Part shown: piece after piece, positions 9,778-18,016 of the stretch
How the letters are laid out: each line of letters begins with the position of its first letter
Position numbering within the stretch: position 1 is the stretch's first letter
DNA from: Turicibacter faecis
GTDB lineage: Bacteria; Bacillota_I; Bacilli_A; MOL361; Turicibacteraceae
Direction: 5' to 3'
DNA: 64,000 bases
Assembly: GCF_037076425.1 (NCBI RefSeq)
Contig: NZ_AP028127.1
Span: forward strand, 402,001 to 466,000
Made by a program: the position numbers and the translations under genes
Notes under the pieces: generated by a model
What the model saw: only the letters and a program-made list of their open reading frames with translations
What the model was told of the DNA's origin: nothing
Databases searched by the model: none

Positions 9778-10134
9778 TTAATTAATGCATCCTTTGCGGG
9801 CGGGTTTGATAGCTTTAGGCTGTTGGATAGAGAGTCCCTCAAGTAACCAGCGAAGCTCCTGACTCGTTAACTTTTTGACTTCTTCTTGGTTTCGTGGCCA
9901 TTGAAGGTTCCCATTCTCTAGCCTTTTATATAAGAGGATAAAGCCATCCGTATCCCAATAAAGTGCTTTAAATCGATCCTTTTTTAGACCACAGAAAAGA
10001 AATAAGGCATCATCAAATAAATCTAAATTATATTTATCCGTAATAATTCCCGCGAGACGATCAATCCCACAACGCATATCCGTCCGACCACAAACGACAA
10101 AAATATTTTTAACATGAGTGAAATCAACTAACAT
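9778..10134 (-). CDS. tnpB: IS66 accessory protein TnpB (Orf2)
   Basis: 118 residues with the diagnostic TnpB sequence GRTDMRCGIDRLAGII near the N-terminus and the FCGLKKDRFKALYWDTDGF block. It is required for transposition of IS66 elements, role not well defined. Its start overlaps the end of the upstream accessory gene by 11 bases, suggesting translational coupling. Confidence 0.92.
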   Translation of the reverse strand: MLVDFTHVKNIFVVCGRTDMRCGIDRLAGIITDKYNLDLFDDALFLFCGLKKDRFKALYWDTDGFILLYKRLENGNLQWPRNQEEVKKLTSQELRWLLEGLSIQQPKAIKPARKGCIN

Positions 10135-10294
10135 TTTTCATCAACTCCGTCAGAACTCTCCTTAAAAGATCGTCATTAATCCCAGGATAAAAAGTTATTT
10201 CACTTCCATTCAGTTGAACACAACAGATGGGAGTTCTTTTTTTAGTGGAATCTGTTTCAAGTTGAATCGGAACAATTAATGGACTTTCCTTCAT
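10124..10294 (-). CDS. IS66 accessory protein, Orf1 position
   Basis: 56 residues (MKESPLIVPIQLE...ELMKNVS). The AAAGGAGGTC ribosome site eight bases upstream supports ATG 10294 rather than the longer frame. It occupies the orf1 slot of IS66 but is shorter than proteobacterial TnpA, so homology to TnpA is not obvious from sequence alone. A close homologue with the same start lies in the IS66 remnant at 52996. Confidence 0.8.
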   Translation of the reverse strand: MKESPLIVPIQLETDSTKKRTPICCVQLNGSEITFYPGINDDLLRRVLTELMKNVS

Positions 10295-10541
10295 AAAAAT
10301 GACCTCCTTTTCTTTGATAGCTAAAGTATAGCTCAAAGTTGGAGGTCAAAATAGACATGTTTATATTACGCGCTTACTCTGCAATCCTCTCAATATGATT
10401 AAAATTAATGTTTTTTCTCTTTTGATTAGCTAGTTCACTCAAAGCAGCATGACGGATATCAGTTAGTCGAGATAACTCTCTTAATGATAAACCTTCTTGC
10501 TGAAGTAGTTCATTAAGATTCACAATAACTTTTTTAGACAT

Positions 10542-11291
10542 TTATGAAGTACCTACCTTTGAAAAGAATTGCTCCCTCAAGAAAAATATCATATAATGTA
10601 AAATGACGTGGTACGCGTAAACGTACCGAAGGGGGAAATAGGGAATGATTTTAGTAAACTACTAAAAGATAAGTACTAAATTGTCGATAATATCATGTTT
10701 TTCTAGGTATTTTGTCGATATTTGATGGATAATTGAAGAGGGAAGATATCACTAATTTTAAGAAATAAATTAGGCCCATACTAGTATGAATAATAATGGA
10801 TTATCTCATTGATAGTAATTATTGGGAAAAGGAATAAGGCGCTTTTTTGATCGCCGGGGAGGATCAAAAAGGAAGTGAATGTTTAGTATTGTTATCTAAA
10901 CCCTTCTCTTTAAAATGTACTGTAAAATTTTATTCTCAGACAAAAATCACTAAAATTTAATTAAAAATTTAAAAAGTAGATATCAGGTACGCGATCAAAT
11001 TAACTAGAAAGCATGGATTATTTATCGAAATTTCGACGCGTAACCGGTTATAATATGAAAAAAATATCGACAAATTCAGACATTTTGGATGAATTTTAGT
11101 TTATTTATTCTTATCTATCTAAGAAGAGGAAAAGTGTTAAAGCCCTTGATTTAAAGGCTTTTTTTGTTGATTTATCTCCTTTTAATAACTCTAATATTGG
11201 AATTATTTGTGGAATTTTACAAGGAAAAACTGCAATGATAATTTTGGATAAAAACTTTATGATTGAGAGAGTCTATTGAAGGAGGTGAATC
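10542..11291. other. 750-bp region without a protein gene; palindromes and a terminator
   Basis: It contains GGTACG-N6-CGTACC (10600-10617), two direct copies of TTGTCGATA (10681, 10712) with an inverted relative ATATCGACAA (~11064), the hairpin TTTTTGATC-N9-GATCAAAAA (~10846-10872), TCGAAATTTCGA (~11025-11036), and TAACCGGTTA (11041-11050) overlapping a TATAAT. A terminator at 11140-11167 shows that something ending there is transcribed rightward. I find no frame longer than a few dozen codons. Confidence 0.5.
11140..11167 (+). terminator. Rho-independent terminator of an unassigned transcript
   Basis: AAAGCC-N11-GGCTTT followed by a T run; no gene precedes it on the plus strand within 700 bp. 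Confidence 0.7.
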
Positions 11292-11561
11292 ATGAAAGGT
11301 AAGGCACAGGACTATAACGGAATCTATAGTGACATGGTAGAGGTATTAGGCGAGGAAATGACTCATAAGATTTATCAGTATTATAGGGGACAACAGGTGT
11401 CTTTCCCAATGAGATTATATAGTAAAACATACACCGAGAAGTATTTAAAACAACATTATAATGGAAAGAATTTAAGAGATTTAGCGAGAACATTAGGGTA
11501 TTCTGAACGTTGGATTAAGCAATTAATTGATCAGTTTGGAATCGAATCGAAAGAGACCTAA
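11292..11561 (+). CDS. Mor/helix-turn-helix family small regulator
   Basis: 89 residues. The C-terminal half has a helix-turn-helix shape (NLRDLARTLGYSERWIKQLI), and the N-terminal half (MVEVLGEEMTHKIYQYYRGQQVSFPMRLYS) resembles the dimerisation region of Mor transcription activators of Mu-like phages, which are also found as free-standing regulators in Firmicutes. GAAGGAGGTGAATC is an excellent ribosome site. It probably forms an operon with the small gene 44 bp downstream. Whether it is a phage relic or a domesticated regulator cannot be told here. Confidence 0.7.
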   Translation: MKGKAQDYNGIYSDMVEVLGEEMTHKIYQYYRGQQVSFPMRLYSKTYTEKYLKQHYNGKNLRDLARTLGYSERWIKQLIDQFGIESKET

Positions 11562-11605
11562 TGTCCGTTTAATATAGAACTTAGTAATAAGATAGGGTGA
11601 TATGT

Positions 11606-11839
11606 GTGGAGGAGTTGCGATTAGGAAAAGCCTTAAGAGAGTTATACAATCAGGCTGCGCAGGCACAAGATCGCGTTATTATGTTATATTTATTTGGGGT
11701 TAAACACGGAAAGATGATTGTAGAGAAGCAATTATCCCTTAGTTATATTTTATGTTATGCGCAATTGCCGGAGTCGTATAGGAGTGAGATTGAAAAAGGG
11801 ATTAAATTGGGTCAATACGTGAAAGCCATAGAGAGATAA
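11606..11839 (+). CDS. Hypothetical protein, 77 residues
   Basis: I do not recognise it. It is amphipathic and mostly helical in appearance (VEELRLGKALRELYNQAAQAQDR...), without a signal peptide or membrane segment. The GTG at 11606 follows AGGGTG by five bases and is preferred over the earlier in-frame GTG at 11597. Downstream of the Mor-like gene, it may be its partner. Confidence 0.5.
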   Translation: MEELRLGKALRELYNQAAQAQDRVIMLYLFGVKHGKMIVEKQLSLSYILCYAQLPESYRSEIEKGIKLGQYVKAIER

Positions 11840-12335
11840 AAGCTAAATCTAAATTTATGATGAACCGTTCAACCTATATGAATCTCAAAGGCTCATTGCT
11901 AGATTCGCCCTTAAGAGAATATCGTTTGAAAAAGATTTTTACAAATCTTAATCGCTCAAAACAATGAGTGGATAACAGGGTGATTAAAATAGAGGTAGAG
12001 TGAATACTCGTCGAATACTACTCTTTTTTTATGCTCACGTCTAGGAAGGTAGGAGAAGAAATAGCTCCGAGTTATAAGTTTTTAACAAAAAAAATAACCT
12101 AATTTCCCAAGTGGATTAGGTTATTTTTTTGTTTATTTATATAATAATCGGATAAATTATAGTAAAAATGTCCACAATTAATTAAAGATACGGTAGATTT
12201 GTATGAAAACATTCCAAAGGGGTCAACCGATTAAAATTTATGCTATAATAAATAAACTAAAAGACAACTGGATGGGAGGATGTTCATCCATTTTTCGTTG
12301 AGTGTAAAGTAGACTTTTAGAAATAGGGGGATTTT
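11840..12335. other. Intergenic region with terminator, possible tiny frame and promoter
   Basis: A 36-codon frame (11857-11967, MMNRSTYMNLKGSLL...) has no ribosome site and may be a gene fossil. A bidirectional terminator follows at 12087. A TATAAT at ~12243 and a hairpin TGGATG-N10-CATCCA followed by TTTTT (~12269-12296) form a leader-like segment ahead of the GH73 gene. Confidence 0.45.
12087..12131. terminator. Bidirectional terminator
   Basis: AATAACCTAAT-N11-ATTAGGTTATT, flanked by A and T runs. Confidence 0.85.
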
Positions 12336-13226
12336 ATGAAGAAAAGTTTTGTATCAGTCCTTTTTATTCCAATATTGGTGCTTAGTTATTTTGGTTTTTT
12401 TTCAGGGGAAAATTTTAATCATTCATTAAAAAGGGAACAATTAGACCTTCCCTTTATTATTAATTATGTCGATGAGCAAGGGGGAGACCAGTTTCAATTA
12501 AATTGGCAGGAGCTTATCGCTTTAATTGCCGTCGATGATACGAAAGACTTATCGCAAATTTCCGCTACAGATTTAGAAGAGGTAGGTTCTTATTTTATTC
12601 AAGATGGCGTTTTACAGTCTTTTGAGCAAGTTTTAGACTCAAGGGCATATAGCGAAACTGAAAGGGAGAAAGCCTATGAACATTTAAATATGCTTGCCGA
12701 TTATGGGTATGTTCCTCATAAATTAAAATCAGATTCATTTGAAATGATGTTTATTAACTCTTTAAAGGAAGGTGCCATTGAAAACTATCGACTTTATGGA
12801 ATATTACCGTCGATTACAATTGCGCAAGCTATTTTAGAATCTAACTTTGGCCAATCAGAATTATCTTTACAAGCTAATAACTTGTTTGGAATTAAAGTTG
12901 GAGTTAACTGGGATGGCGAGGCGATCACGGTTGCAACAACAGAGGGGTATAATACTGAAGTGATGGATACTTTTCGAAGTTATGGATCATTCAAAGAATC
13001 TCTTATTGACCATGGCGAATTTTTAGTTAACAATCCAAGATATAAAAATCACGGTGTCTTTGAGGCTAAAACCTATCGCTCCCAAGCACAGGCTTTAGAG
13101 GATGCTGGGTATAGTACGGTCATGGATGAACAGGGAAATAAAATATACGCCCAAAGAATTGGTGAATTAATTCGGCAATATAATTTGCAGTTAATTGATC
13201 ATTCATTACATGTAAGTGAGAACTGA
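12336..13226 (+). CDS. GH73 glucosaminidase-domain peptidoglycan hydrolase
   Basis: 296 residues. An N-terminal hydrophobic segment (SVLFIPILVLSYFGFF) acts as signal or membrane anchor. The C-terminal ~150 residues are a GH73 domain: PSITIAQAILESNFGQSELS carries the catalytic Glu (~168), then NNLFGIKV and the YGSFKESLIDHGEFL block. The family cleaves the N-acetylglucosaminyl bond in peptidoglycan during cell separation or turnover. The ~140-residue N-terminal part is not a known repeat or binding module that I recognise. Monocistronic, with a terminator right after the stop. Confidence 0.88.
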   Translation: MKKSFVSVLFIPILVLSYFGFFSGENFNHSLKREQLDLPFIINYVDEQGGDQFQLNWQELIALIAVDDTKDLSQISATDLEEVGSYFIQDGVLQSFEQVLDSRAYSETEREKAYEHLNMLADYGYVPHKLKSDSFEMMFINSLKEGAIENYRLYGILPSITIAQAILESNFGQSELSLQANNLFGIKVGVNWDGEAITVATTEGYNTEVMDTFRSYGSFKESLIDHGEFLVNNPRYKNHGVFEAKTYRSQAQALEDAGYSTVMDEQGNKIYAQRIGELIRQYNLQLIDHSLHVSEN

Positions 13227-13272
13227 AAAAACATAAGACACCTTGTCAAATTGGAAGGTGTCTTATGTTTTA
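13226..13272 (+). terminator. Terminator of the GH73 gene
   Basis: AAAACATAAGACACCTT-N11-AAGGTGTCTTATGTTTT, a 17-bp stem. Confidence 0.9.
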
Positions 13273-13286
13273 AAAAGGGTAAAAAT

Positions 13287-13317
13287 AAAAGTGGACACAT
13301 TTATGGTCCACTTTTAT
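13287..13317 (-). terminator. Terminator of the manganese catalase gene
   Basis: AAAAGTGGAC-N9-GTCCACTTTT, 30 bp downstream of the minus-strand catalase stop. Confidence 0.8.
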
Positions 13318-13346
13318 TGTGAGGATGAATATTTTTAAATGGAATC

Positions 13347-14018
13347 TTATTTATTTGGGTTTTCAAATGATGGAGGTGTTGGATTTGGCGATTCATGTTT
13401 AGGTCCTGGACTTGATAAGTCAAAGTAGAGTTTAGAATCTTCAGTTACCCCAAAGTCACGATTAGAACCCGTATTTTTTACTTTATTGAGGGCCTCTCGG
13501 AAGAGAGCATTGTGGGCTTCTTCACGATTGAGTAGAAAGTCGATTGTCTCTCTTACATATTTATCATCAATTTGACGGTATAAATATTCATAAACAACTT
13601 TTGCCCGTTGTTCAGATGCGATGTTTGAGAGAAGGTCAGCTACTAAATCACCGGTAACATTGACATAAGTCGCTGTCCAAGGAAATCCTGATGAATTAAC
13701 CAGTTCTGGATTTAGACCATGCACAACATGTGCTTCTACTTCCCCCGCAACTGCTGCTTGGTAATTTAAATCATGACCATTTAACAGGTTAATCGTTTGA
13801 GCAACAATTTCCATATGGCTTAATTCTTCAGCAGCGATGTCTAAAAAGAGGTCTTTAATCTCAGGGTCTTTAATGCGAAAGCTTTGTGACATATATTGTA
13901 ATGCTGCTTTTAACTCTCCATTTTCACCACCTAATTGTTCTTGTAAGAGGATGGCATATTGTGGGTTTGGACGTTCAACCCGAACAGGGTGCAAATATTG
14001 TTTTTCATGTTTAAACAT
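13347..14018 (-). CDS. Manganese catalase family protein (CotJC-like)
   Basis: 223 residues of the ferritin-like Mn catalase fold. Metal-ligand motifs are visible: GENGELKAALQY, AAEELSHMEIV, ASEQRAKVVYEY and NREEAHNALF. Characterised members dismutate hydrogen peroxide with a dinuclear Mn centre; the spore-coat CotJC proteins belong to the same family, so a spore or oxidative-stress role are both possible. The C-terminus ends in a Pro-rich tail (PGPKHESPNPTPPS). I place the start at ATG 14018 after AGGAGG; the longer frame would translate the ribosome site. Confidence 0.88.
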   Translation of the reverse strand: MFKHEKQYLHPVRVERPNPQYAILLQEQLGGENGELKAALQYMSQSFRIKDPEIKDLFLDIAAEELSHMEIVAQTINLLNGHDLNYQAAVAGEVEAHVVHGLNPELVNSSGFPWTATYVNVTGDLVADLLSNIASEQRAKVVYEYLYRQIDDKYVRETIDFLLNREEAHNALFREALNKVKNTGSNRDFGVTEDSKLYFDLSSPGPKHESPNPTPPSFENPNK

Positions 14019-14212
14019 AGAGGAACCTCCTGATAGTAATTTCAACCTTAGGGTGGACCTTTTTTTTTCCCTATACCCTTTTTTAAAAAAGAGCAGACGT
14101 TAGTTGATAGGTAATGGTAAAATAGAGACATCTAGTCAGAATAGATTTTAAATCGCTATATTTAATAAGAGTAAGATTAAAATAATTATGAAGATAGGAG
14201 TTTTGTAAACGG

Positions 14213-14515
14213 ATGAGCCCATTAGAACAAAAGCTACAACAAGAAGTAATAAAAAATTGTCAACATATTGAAACGGTGTACGGTTGTAAAATGACGCGTC
14301 TTGTTCAAACGATTGAACGATTCGGCATTGTTAAAACAGCACGCGAAATTTTTCGTAAGCGTCGAACTTCTGATAATTTTAATCGTCTCGTCGAACTTGG
14401 ACAAACGAAGTTAACGATGGAAGCAGTCATTGTGAAGGGAGAGTATGCCCAGTTATTTACGGACGAAGAAGTCAATTTATGTTATGAATTATTATGTGAG
14501 AATGGATATTACTAG
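14213..14515 (+). CDS. Conserved hypothetical protein, 100 residues
   Basis: A soluble, charged protein, predicted mostly helical, with the C-terminal pattern LTMEAVIVKGEYAQLFTDEEVNLCYELL. I have the impression that this pattern is widespread in Firmicutes as a small stand-alone protein or as a tail of larger DNA-related proteins, but I cannot name a function. It lies 18 bp upstream of a lipoprotein gene and is probably cotranscribed with it. Confidence 0.6.
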   Translation: MSPLEQKLQQEVIKNCQHIETVYGCKMTRLVQTIERFGIVKTAREIFRKRRTSDNFNRLVELGQTKLTMEAVIVKGEYAQLFTDEEVNLCYELLCENGYY

Positions 14516-14533
14516 AAAAATAGGGGGAAGGTC

Positions 14534-15682
14534 ATGAAGACAAAAATCGGGTTTTTACTTGCAATGATGATGCTTGCGGGGTGTCAGTCGCCAAAAGATC
14601 AGAAGATTGAGGAGCAACCAGTCGAAGAGGTGTCAAAGAAAAGAGAAGAAATAACGACAAATTTAACAAATCAGGACTTAACTCATCTTAATGAATATTT
14701 AAGTGAGTTAAGTCAAGCGGGTTTTTTATCGTATGATAGCCAATCTCCAGATCAGACCCAGCTATTAGATTTAGGTTTTATGCTCTATGCGTTTGAAGGA
14801 AAAATTCCTGATAGAGTGGAGGTTGACGGTGCGTCTTACAACCCATTTCCGTATGAGGAATTTAACAAAAAACTGAATTTTTATTTTGATTGTCAGTTAG
14901 AGAAGGAAGGAAACGATGAGTGGTTATTTCAAGAGGATACATTTTATCATCCCTTACTTGAAACCGGATTTTCGAAAAATAAGGTGACCCAAGTTGACCG
15001 AGTATTTGATAATGGGGATGGAAGCTTTTTAGTAGAGGGAACCCTATATCGTTTCAAGTCAAGTATGGAAGAAGATCTTTATCCTCAATATGTTCAACCT
15101 AAATCAACGTGGACATCTTCAATGGAGGCTCAACTTATCGGAAATGTGACGGTGACATTTGTTCAATCAGAAAAGCTTTTACATGATGTGATTGATCAGT
15201 ATCAAGCGAATTATTTTGAGGGGGTCGAAGAAGAGGCTTCTGATGAGAGTCAAGAAGTGAATGCAGATCGTACCGAATATGAAGAGCCTCAGAGTGAAAC
15301 AGTAGAGGAGGAAGATCATTTAGAAATCCCAGATGAACGAACATATTCTCCGACTGACTATATCCCGGCTTATCAAACAGATATTTTTGATTATGAGCAA
15401 CAACCTATTCTAACAGCAGGGGTGGTTGATTATATTATGGAAGGAGACGGCGCACCGGGAAGTTATACAGCCATTTTAAATATTGTTCCATATAGCAACG
15501 ATTACCCGTATACTATTTCTTTAACTGTTTCGAATAAGTTCCCACAATTACAGGTAGGCGATCGATTAGAGGTCTACATCGTACCTGAGGTTCGAGATAT
15601 TGAAGAATCAGAGGGTGTTATTATAGCTGAGTTACAATACTTTAGATATTTAAGTGAAGAAGAGTTAGCTTCTAGATTTTAA
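14534..15682 (+). CDS. Lipoprotein of unknown function (paralogue A)
   Basis: 382 residues with a clear lipobox (LLAMMMLAGCQS), so it should be lipidated and membrane-anchored outside the cell. The central ~220 residues (ITTNLTNQDLTHLNEYLSEL... to QPKSTWTSSMEAQLIG) are clearly paralogous to the next gene: both share the patterns FNKKLNFYFD/FNEQISLYFD, TQVDRVF and LVEGTLYRF. An acidic linker follows, then a C-terminal beta-rich domain (~295-370) absent from the paralogue. GGGGGAAGG precedes the start. No function is known to me. Confidence 0.75.
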   Translation: MKTKIGFLLAMMMLAGCQSPKDQKIEEQPVEEVSKKREEITTNLTNQDLTHLNEYLSELSQAGFLSYDSQSPDQTQLLDLGFMLYAFEGKIPDRVEVDGASYNPFPYEEFNKKLNFYFDCQLEKEGNDEWLFQEDTFYHPLLETGFSKNKVTQVDRVFDNGDGSFLVEGTLYRFKSSMEEDLYPQYVQPKSTWTSSMEAQLIGNVTVTFVQSEKLLHDVIDQYQANYFEGVEEEASDESQEVNADRTEYEEPQSETVEEEDHLEIPDERTYSPTDYIPAYQTDIFDYEQQPILTAGVVDYIMEGDGAPGSYTAILNIVPYSNDYPYTISLTVSNKFPQLQVGDRLEVYIVPEVRDIEESEGVIIAELQYFRYLSEEELASRF

Positions 15683-15689
15683 ATGAAGG

Positions 15690-15726
15690 GAACCAAATTT
15701 CTAATATGAAATTTGATTCTTTTTTT
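15690..15726 (+). terminator. Terminator after lipoprotein A
   Basis: GAACCAAATTTC-N6-GAAATTTGATTC and a T run (one C/A mismatch in the stem). Confidence 0.8.
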
Positions 15727-15823
15727 AACAAAAAAAGGTAAACTCAAGATGGTCGCCGACGAAATTTGACGGAGATTATAGGTATAATAAGAGTAGCGTC
15801 AGGCAAGATGGGGGGAAACTGGG

Positions 15824-16630
15824 ATGAAAAAGTTAATTTGTTTAATCATAGGGACTCTTTTGTTATCGGGGTGTCAACCCGTGTTAAAAGGAATCGAGGA
15901 GGTAGTGGATTCAAAAATAAAAACTTCGCCAAAAACGGAGATAACCGAAGAAAAACCGGAGATAACCGAAGAAAAACCGGAGATAACCGAAGAAAAACCA
16001 ACGATACTTGAAGAGAAAAAAGAGATAACTGATCGGTTAACTAATGAGGATTTTTATCGTGCTAATCATTATTTTAGTAGATTAAATGAGACAGGGATGA
16101 GCACCTATCAAGAGGGGGTAACGACCCATGAAGAATTGTTAAATCTAGCGTATTGGTTATATGTTGGGGAGGGTGGGGAAGTCAATCATGAGCTATTGAA
16201 TGAGACGTATTACGATGTTATTCCTTATGATAATTTTAATGAACAAATTAGTCTTTATTTTGACCATGAGTTGGAGAAAAAGGGAAGTGCGACATGGGGA
16301 TTTCAGGAAGATAATTATTATCAACCCGCACTAGAATGTGGATTTTTATCCTCAAATTTTACTCAAGTGGATCGCGTGTTTGAAATCGAGGAGGATCGCT
16401 TTTTAGTCGAAGGAACGATTTATCGTTTTGATCCTGCAATGGTCGATTATTCCTACTTTGAATACCTTCAACCTAAATCAACGTGGCAGCCTGCAATGGA
16501 TAGTGAGTTGATTGGAAATATGGTCGCCGTTTTAAAACCAGCTGCTCAAGGGGAGCGTTTGGTGATAGAATCGTATGAGACCAATTACTTTGCTCCTGAA
16601 TATAGCGATGTTGTGTCGGATGTGGAATAG
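15824..16630 (+). CDS. Lipoprotein of unknown function (paralogue B)
   Basis: 268 residues, lipobox LLLSGCQP. After the Cys comes a short spacer made of three perfect heptapeptide repeats, ITEEKPE-type, encoded by exact 21-bp repeats. The body (~70-250) matches the central domain of the preceding lipoprotein; the C-terminal domain of that protein is missing. This looks like a gene duplication followed by loss of the distal domain. The repeat spacer probably lifts the domain from the membrane. Its own ribosome site (GGGGGGAAA) and the terminator before it suggest separate transcription. Confidence 0.75.
   Translation: MKKLICLIIGTLLLSGCQPVLKGIEEVVDSKIKTSPKTEITEEKPEITEEKPEITEEKPTILEEKKEITDRLTNEDFYRANHYFSRLNETGMSTYQEGVTTHEELLNLAYWLYVGEGGEVNHELLNETYYDVIPYDNFNEQISLYFDHELEKKGSATWGFQEDNYYQPALECGFLSSNFTQVDRVFEIEEDRFLVEGTIYRFDPAMVDYSYFEYLQPKSTWQPAMDSELIGNMVAVLKPAAQGERLVIESYETNYFAPEYSDVVSDVE
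15937..15999 (+). repeat. Three perfect tandem copies of a 21-bp unit
   Basis: Unit GGAGATAACCGAAGAAAAACC, repeated at 15937, 15958 and 15979, in frame inside lipoprotein B. A multiple of three, so copy-number change by slippage would alter spacer length without breaking the frame. Confidence 0.95.
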
Positions 16631-16757
16631 GATGAAGTTACTATCCCATAAGCAATGAGATGTTTGTGTTGTGTGAAGGTATAAAAAGATGGGACCCTTA
16701 TTAAATAGAAAAATAAGTAAATCGTGACCGCAGTCAAACTGCTTTTCAATCAGTTCT

Positions 16758-16798
16758 TAAAAAGGATGAACCTTAACTTAACAGGTCATCCTTTTTCT
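16758..16798 (+). terminator. Terminator downstream of lipoprotein B
   Basis: AAAAGGATGA-N16-TCATCCTTTT with a T run. Confidence 0.8.
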
Positions 16799-16830
16799 TT
16801 GAACAAATAATTTTTAACTATTTTTTTGTA

Positions 16831-16863
16831 CCGACAAATTGTGTCGGTATTGCTTAGTATAAT
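16831..16863 (+). promoter_or_regulatory. Promoter with CCGACA-N5-TGTCGG palindrome, before the WYL gene
   Basis: CCGACA (16831-16836), five bases, TGTCGG (16842-16847), then ten bases to TATAAT (16858-16863). No good -35 is visible, so the palindrome covers the place where -35 would be. The same arrangement occurs at 44369-44402 before the dynamin/HerA operon. Binding by the WYL protein encoded just downstream is inference. Confidence 0.7.
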
Positions 16864-16932
16864 GGTAGGAGATGAAGAATTACTTCCGATGTAGATGATA
16901 AGAGAATTTTTTTAGTAGTGGGTGATAATGAT

Positions 16933-17910
16933 ATGTATGATAAAAATACACGAATTTTATATATGCTAGAACGGTTATTAGAAAAGAGTGAATTCTCAAA
17001 GGAAGAAATTCAAGAAATGTTTAGGATTGATAGTCGGACGTTTGAACGAGATATTGCAACATTACGTACTTATTTTAGTCATCGAATGGGGTCGATGGGG
17101 GACCAATACATTGAATATGACTATCAAAAAAAGAAGTATTACTTAAAAAATCCCGTTAATCAACCGCTAGATGCCAAGCAAGTGTTAGTTTTGATTAAAC
17201 TCTTACTTGGTACACGTTCGTTAGCTGTTGAAGAACTTGACCAGATGATTGACTCCCTTTGTACGTTGTTAGACATGAATGATAAAAAAAGGATCCAAAA
17301 TTTTATTAGTAATGAACGGCTTCATTTTACGCCGCTTAAACATGAACAACAATTAATGGATCGCATATGGGACTTTAGTCAATTAATTGATAGTTCTCAT
17401 AAAATGATCATGGAATATAAAAAGGCGAATCATACGATATCGACTTATACAGTTGCCCCAGTTGGACTCCTGTTCTGTGATTTTTATTTCTATGTGGTGT
17501 GTTATGTGACCGACAGAGAAATCCCATATCCGATTTCCTTCCGTGTCGATCGAATTTTATCGTATCAAGTGTTGAAAGAAACATTTAAAATTCCGTATGC
17601 TCACCGATTTGAATCCGGTGATTTTCGTAACAAAATTAACATGATGTATCAGGGGGAGTTGATTAAGTTTACGTTTAAATTTACGGGTCATTCCGTTGAA
17701 GCAGTGCTTGATAAATTTCCTATCTCACGAGTGATTGAAGAGGGCGACGGATACTGTATTATTGAGGCAATGGCTTATGAACAAGGACTACTCATGTGGA
17801 TCTTTAGTCAAGGGGATTGGATCCACCTATTATCTCCACAAGATTTAATTGAAAAAGCAAAGGCACGTTTAAACCGCATGCAGCGTTACTATGAACCATT
17901 AGAAGCTTAA
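16933..17910 (+). CDS. WYL-domain transcriptional regulator
   Basis: About 325 residues. An N-terminal winged helix of the DeoR/HTH_11 type (~1-60, DSRTFERDIATLRTYF) is followed by a WYL domain (~135-300), including the pattern PVGLLFCDFYFYVVCYV and SFRVDRI. WYL proteins sense small ligands or nucleic acids; several (for example BrxR and CapW) repress phage-defence operons through palindromic operators. ATG 16933 is used; an in-frame GTG at 16918 is possible. The promoter palindrome upstream suggests autoregulation and a link to the operon at 44.7 kb. Monocistronic with a strong terminator. Confidence 0.85.
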   Translation: MYDKNTRILYMLERLLEKSEFSKEEIQEMFRIDSRTFERDIATLRTYFSHRMGSMGDQYIEYDYQKKKYYLKNPVNQPLDAKQVLVLIKLLLGTRSLAVEELDQMIDSLCTLLDMNDKKRIQNFISNERLHFTPLKHEQQLMDRIWDFSQLIDSSHKMIMEYKKANHTISTYTVAPVGLLFCDFYFYVVCYVTDREIPYPISFRVDRILSYQVLKETFKIPYAHRFESGDFRNKINMMYQGELIKFTFKFTGHSVEAVLDKFPISRVIEEGDGYCIIEAMAYEQGLLMWIFSQGDWIHLLSPQDLIEKAKARLNRMQRYYEPLEA

Positions 17911-17953
17911 AAAGGGTGAGTCTATCCGTTTGAGATAGGCTCACCCTTCTTTT
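17909..17953. terminator. Bidirectional terminator between WYL and SDR genes
   Basis: AAGGGTGAG(T)CTATC-N7-GATAG(G)CTCACCCTT, serving the convergent gene pair. Confidence 0.85.
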
Positions 17954-18016
17954 ATAGATGAGAGGTTCACAACTGATGAATGAGTTGAGGTGATTAACAT
18001 AGATCATGTTGAGTCA

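Larger units (their letters stand above)
8035..10377 (-). mobile_element. IS66 family insertion sequence, complete
   Basis: 2,343 bp, bounded by the family-typical ends GTAAGCG at the left and CGCTTAC at the right. It is flanked by the perfect 8-bp direct repeat TCTGCAAT (8027-8034 and 10378-10385). It carries three minus-strand genes in the usual IS66 order: accessory orf1, tnpB and transposase tnpC. A second, partial copy of the same element lies at 52923-53316. Confidence 0.95.
7972..10541 (-). pseudogene. Small XRE-type regulator split by IS66
   Basis: The 5' part (10378-10541) encodes MSKKVIVNLNELLQQEGLSL... through HIERIA. The 3' part (7972-8034) encodes DALDIEDIRDIISIENQN and a stop. 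Removing the IS66 element and one copy of its 8-bp duplication joins the frames exactly into a ~72-residue Cro/C1-type helix-turn-helix protein. Such short XRE proteins are usually repressors of an adjacent gene or mobile element. The reconstructed frame is perfect, so the disruption is recent. The IS66 left end adds an early stop to the 5' fragment, leaving about 54 residues, so residual DNA binding is conceivable but unlikely. Confidence 0.9.

Noticed and set aside
11857-11967. 36-codon gene
   Set aside because: No ribosome binding site and no recognisable relative; left as a possible fossil.
15937-15999. CRISPR-like repeats
   Set aside because: The 21-bp units are contiguous without spacers and are in frame inside a lipoprotein gene. 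No CRISPR array or cas gene is seen in the window.
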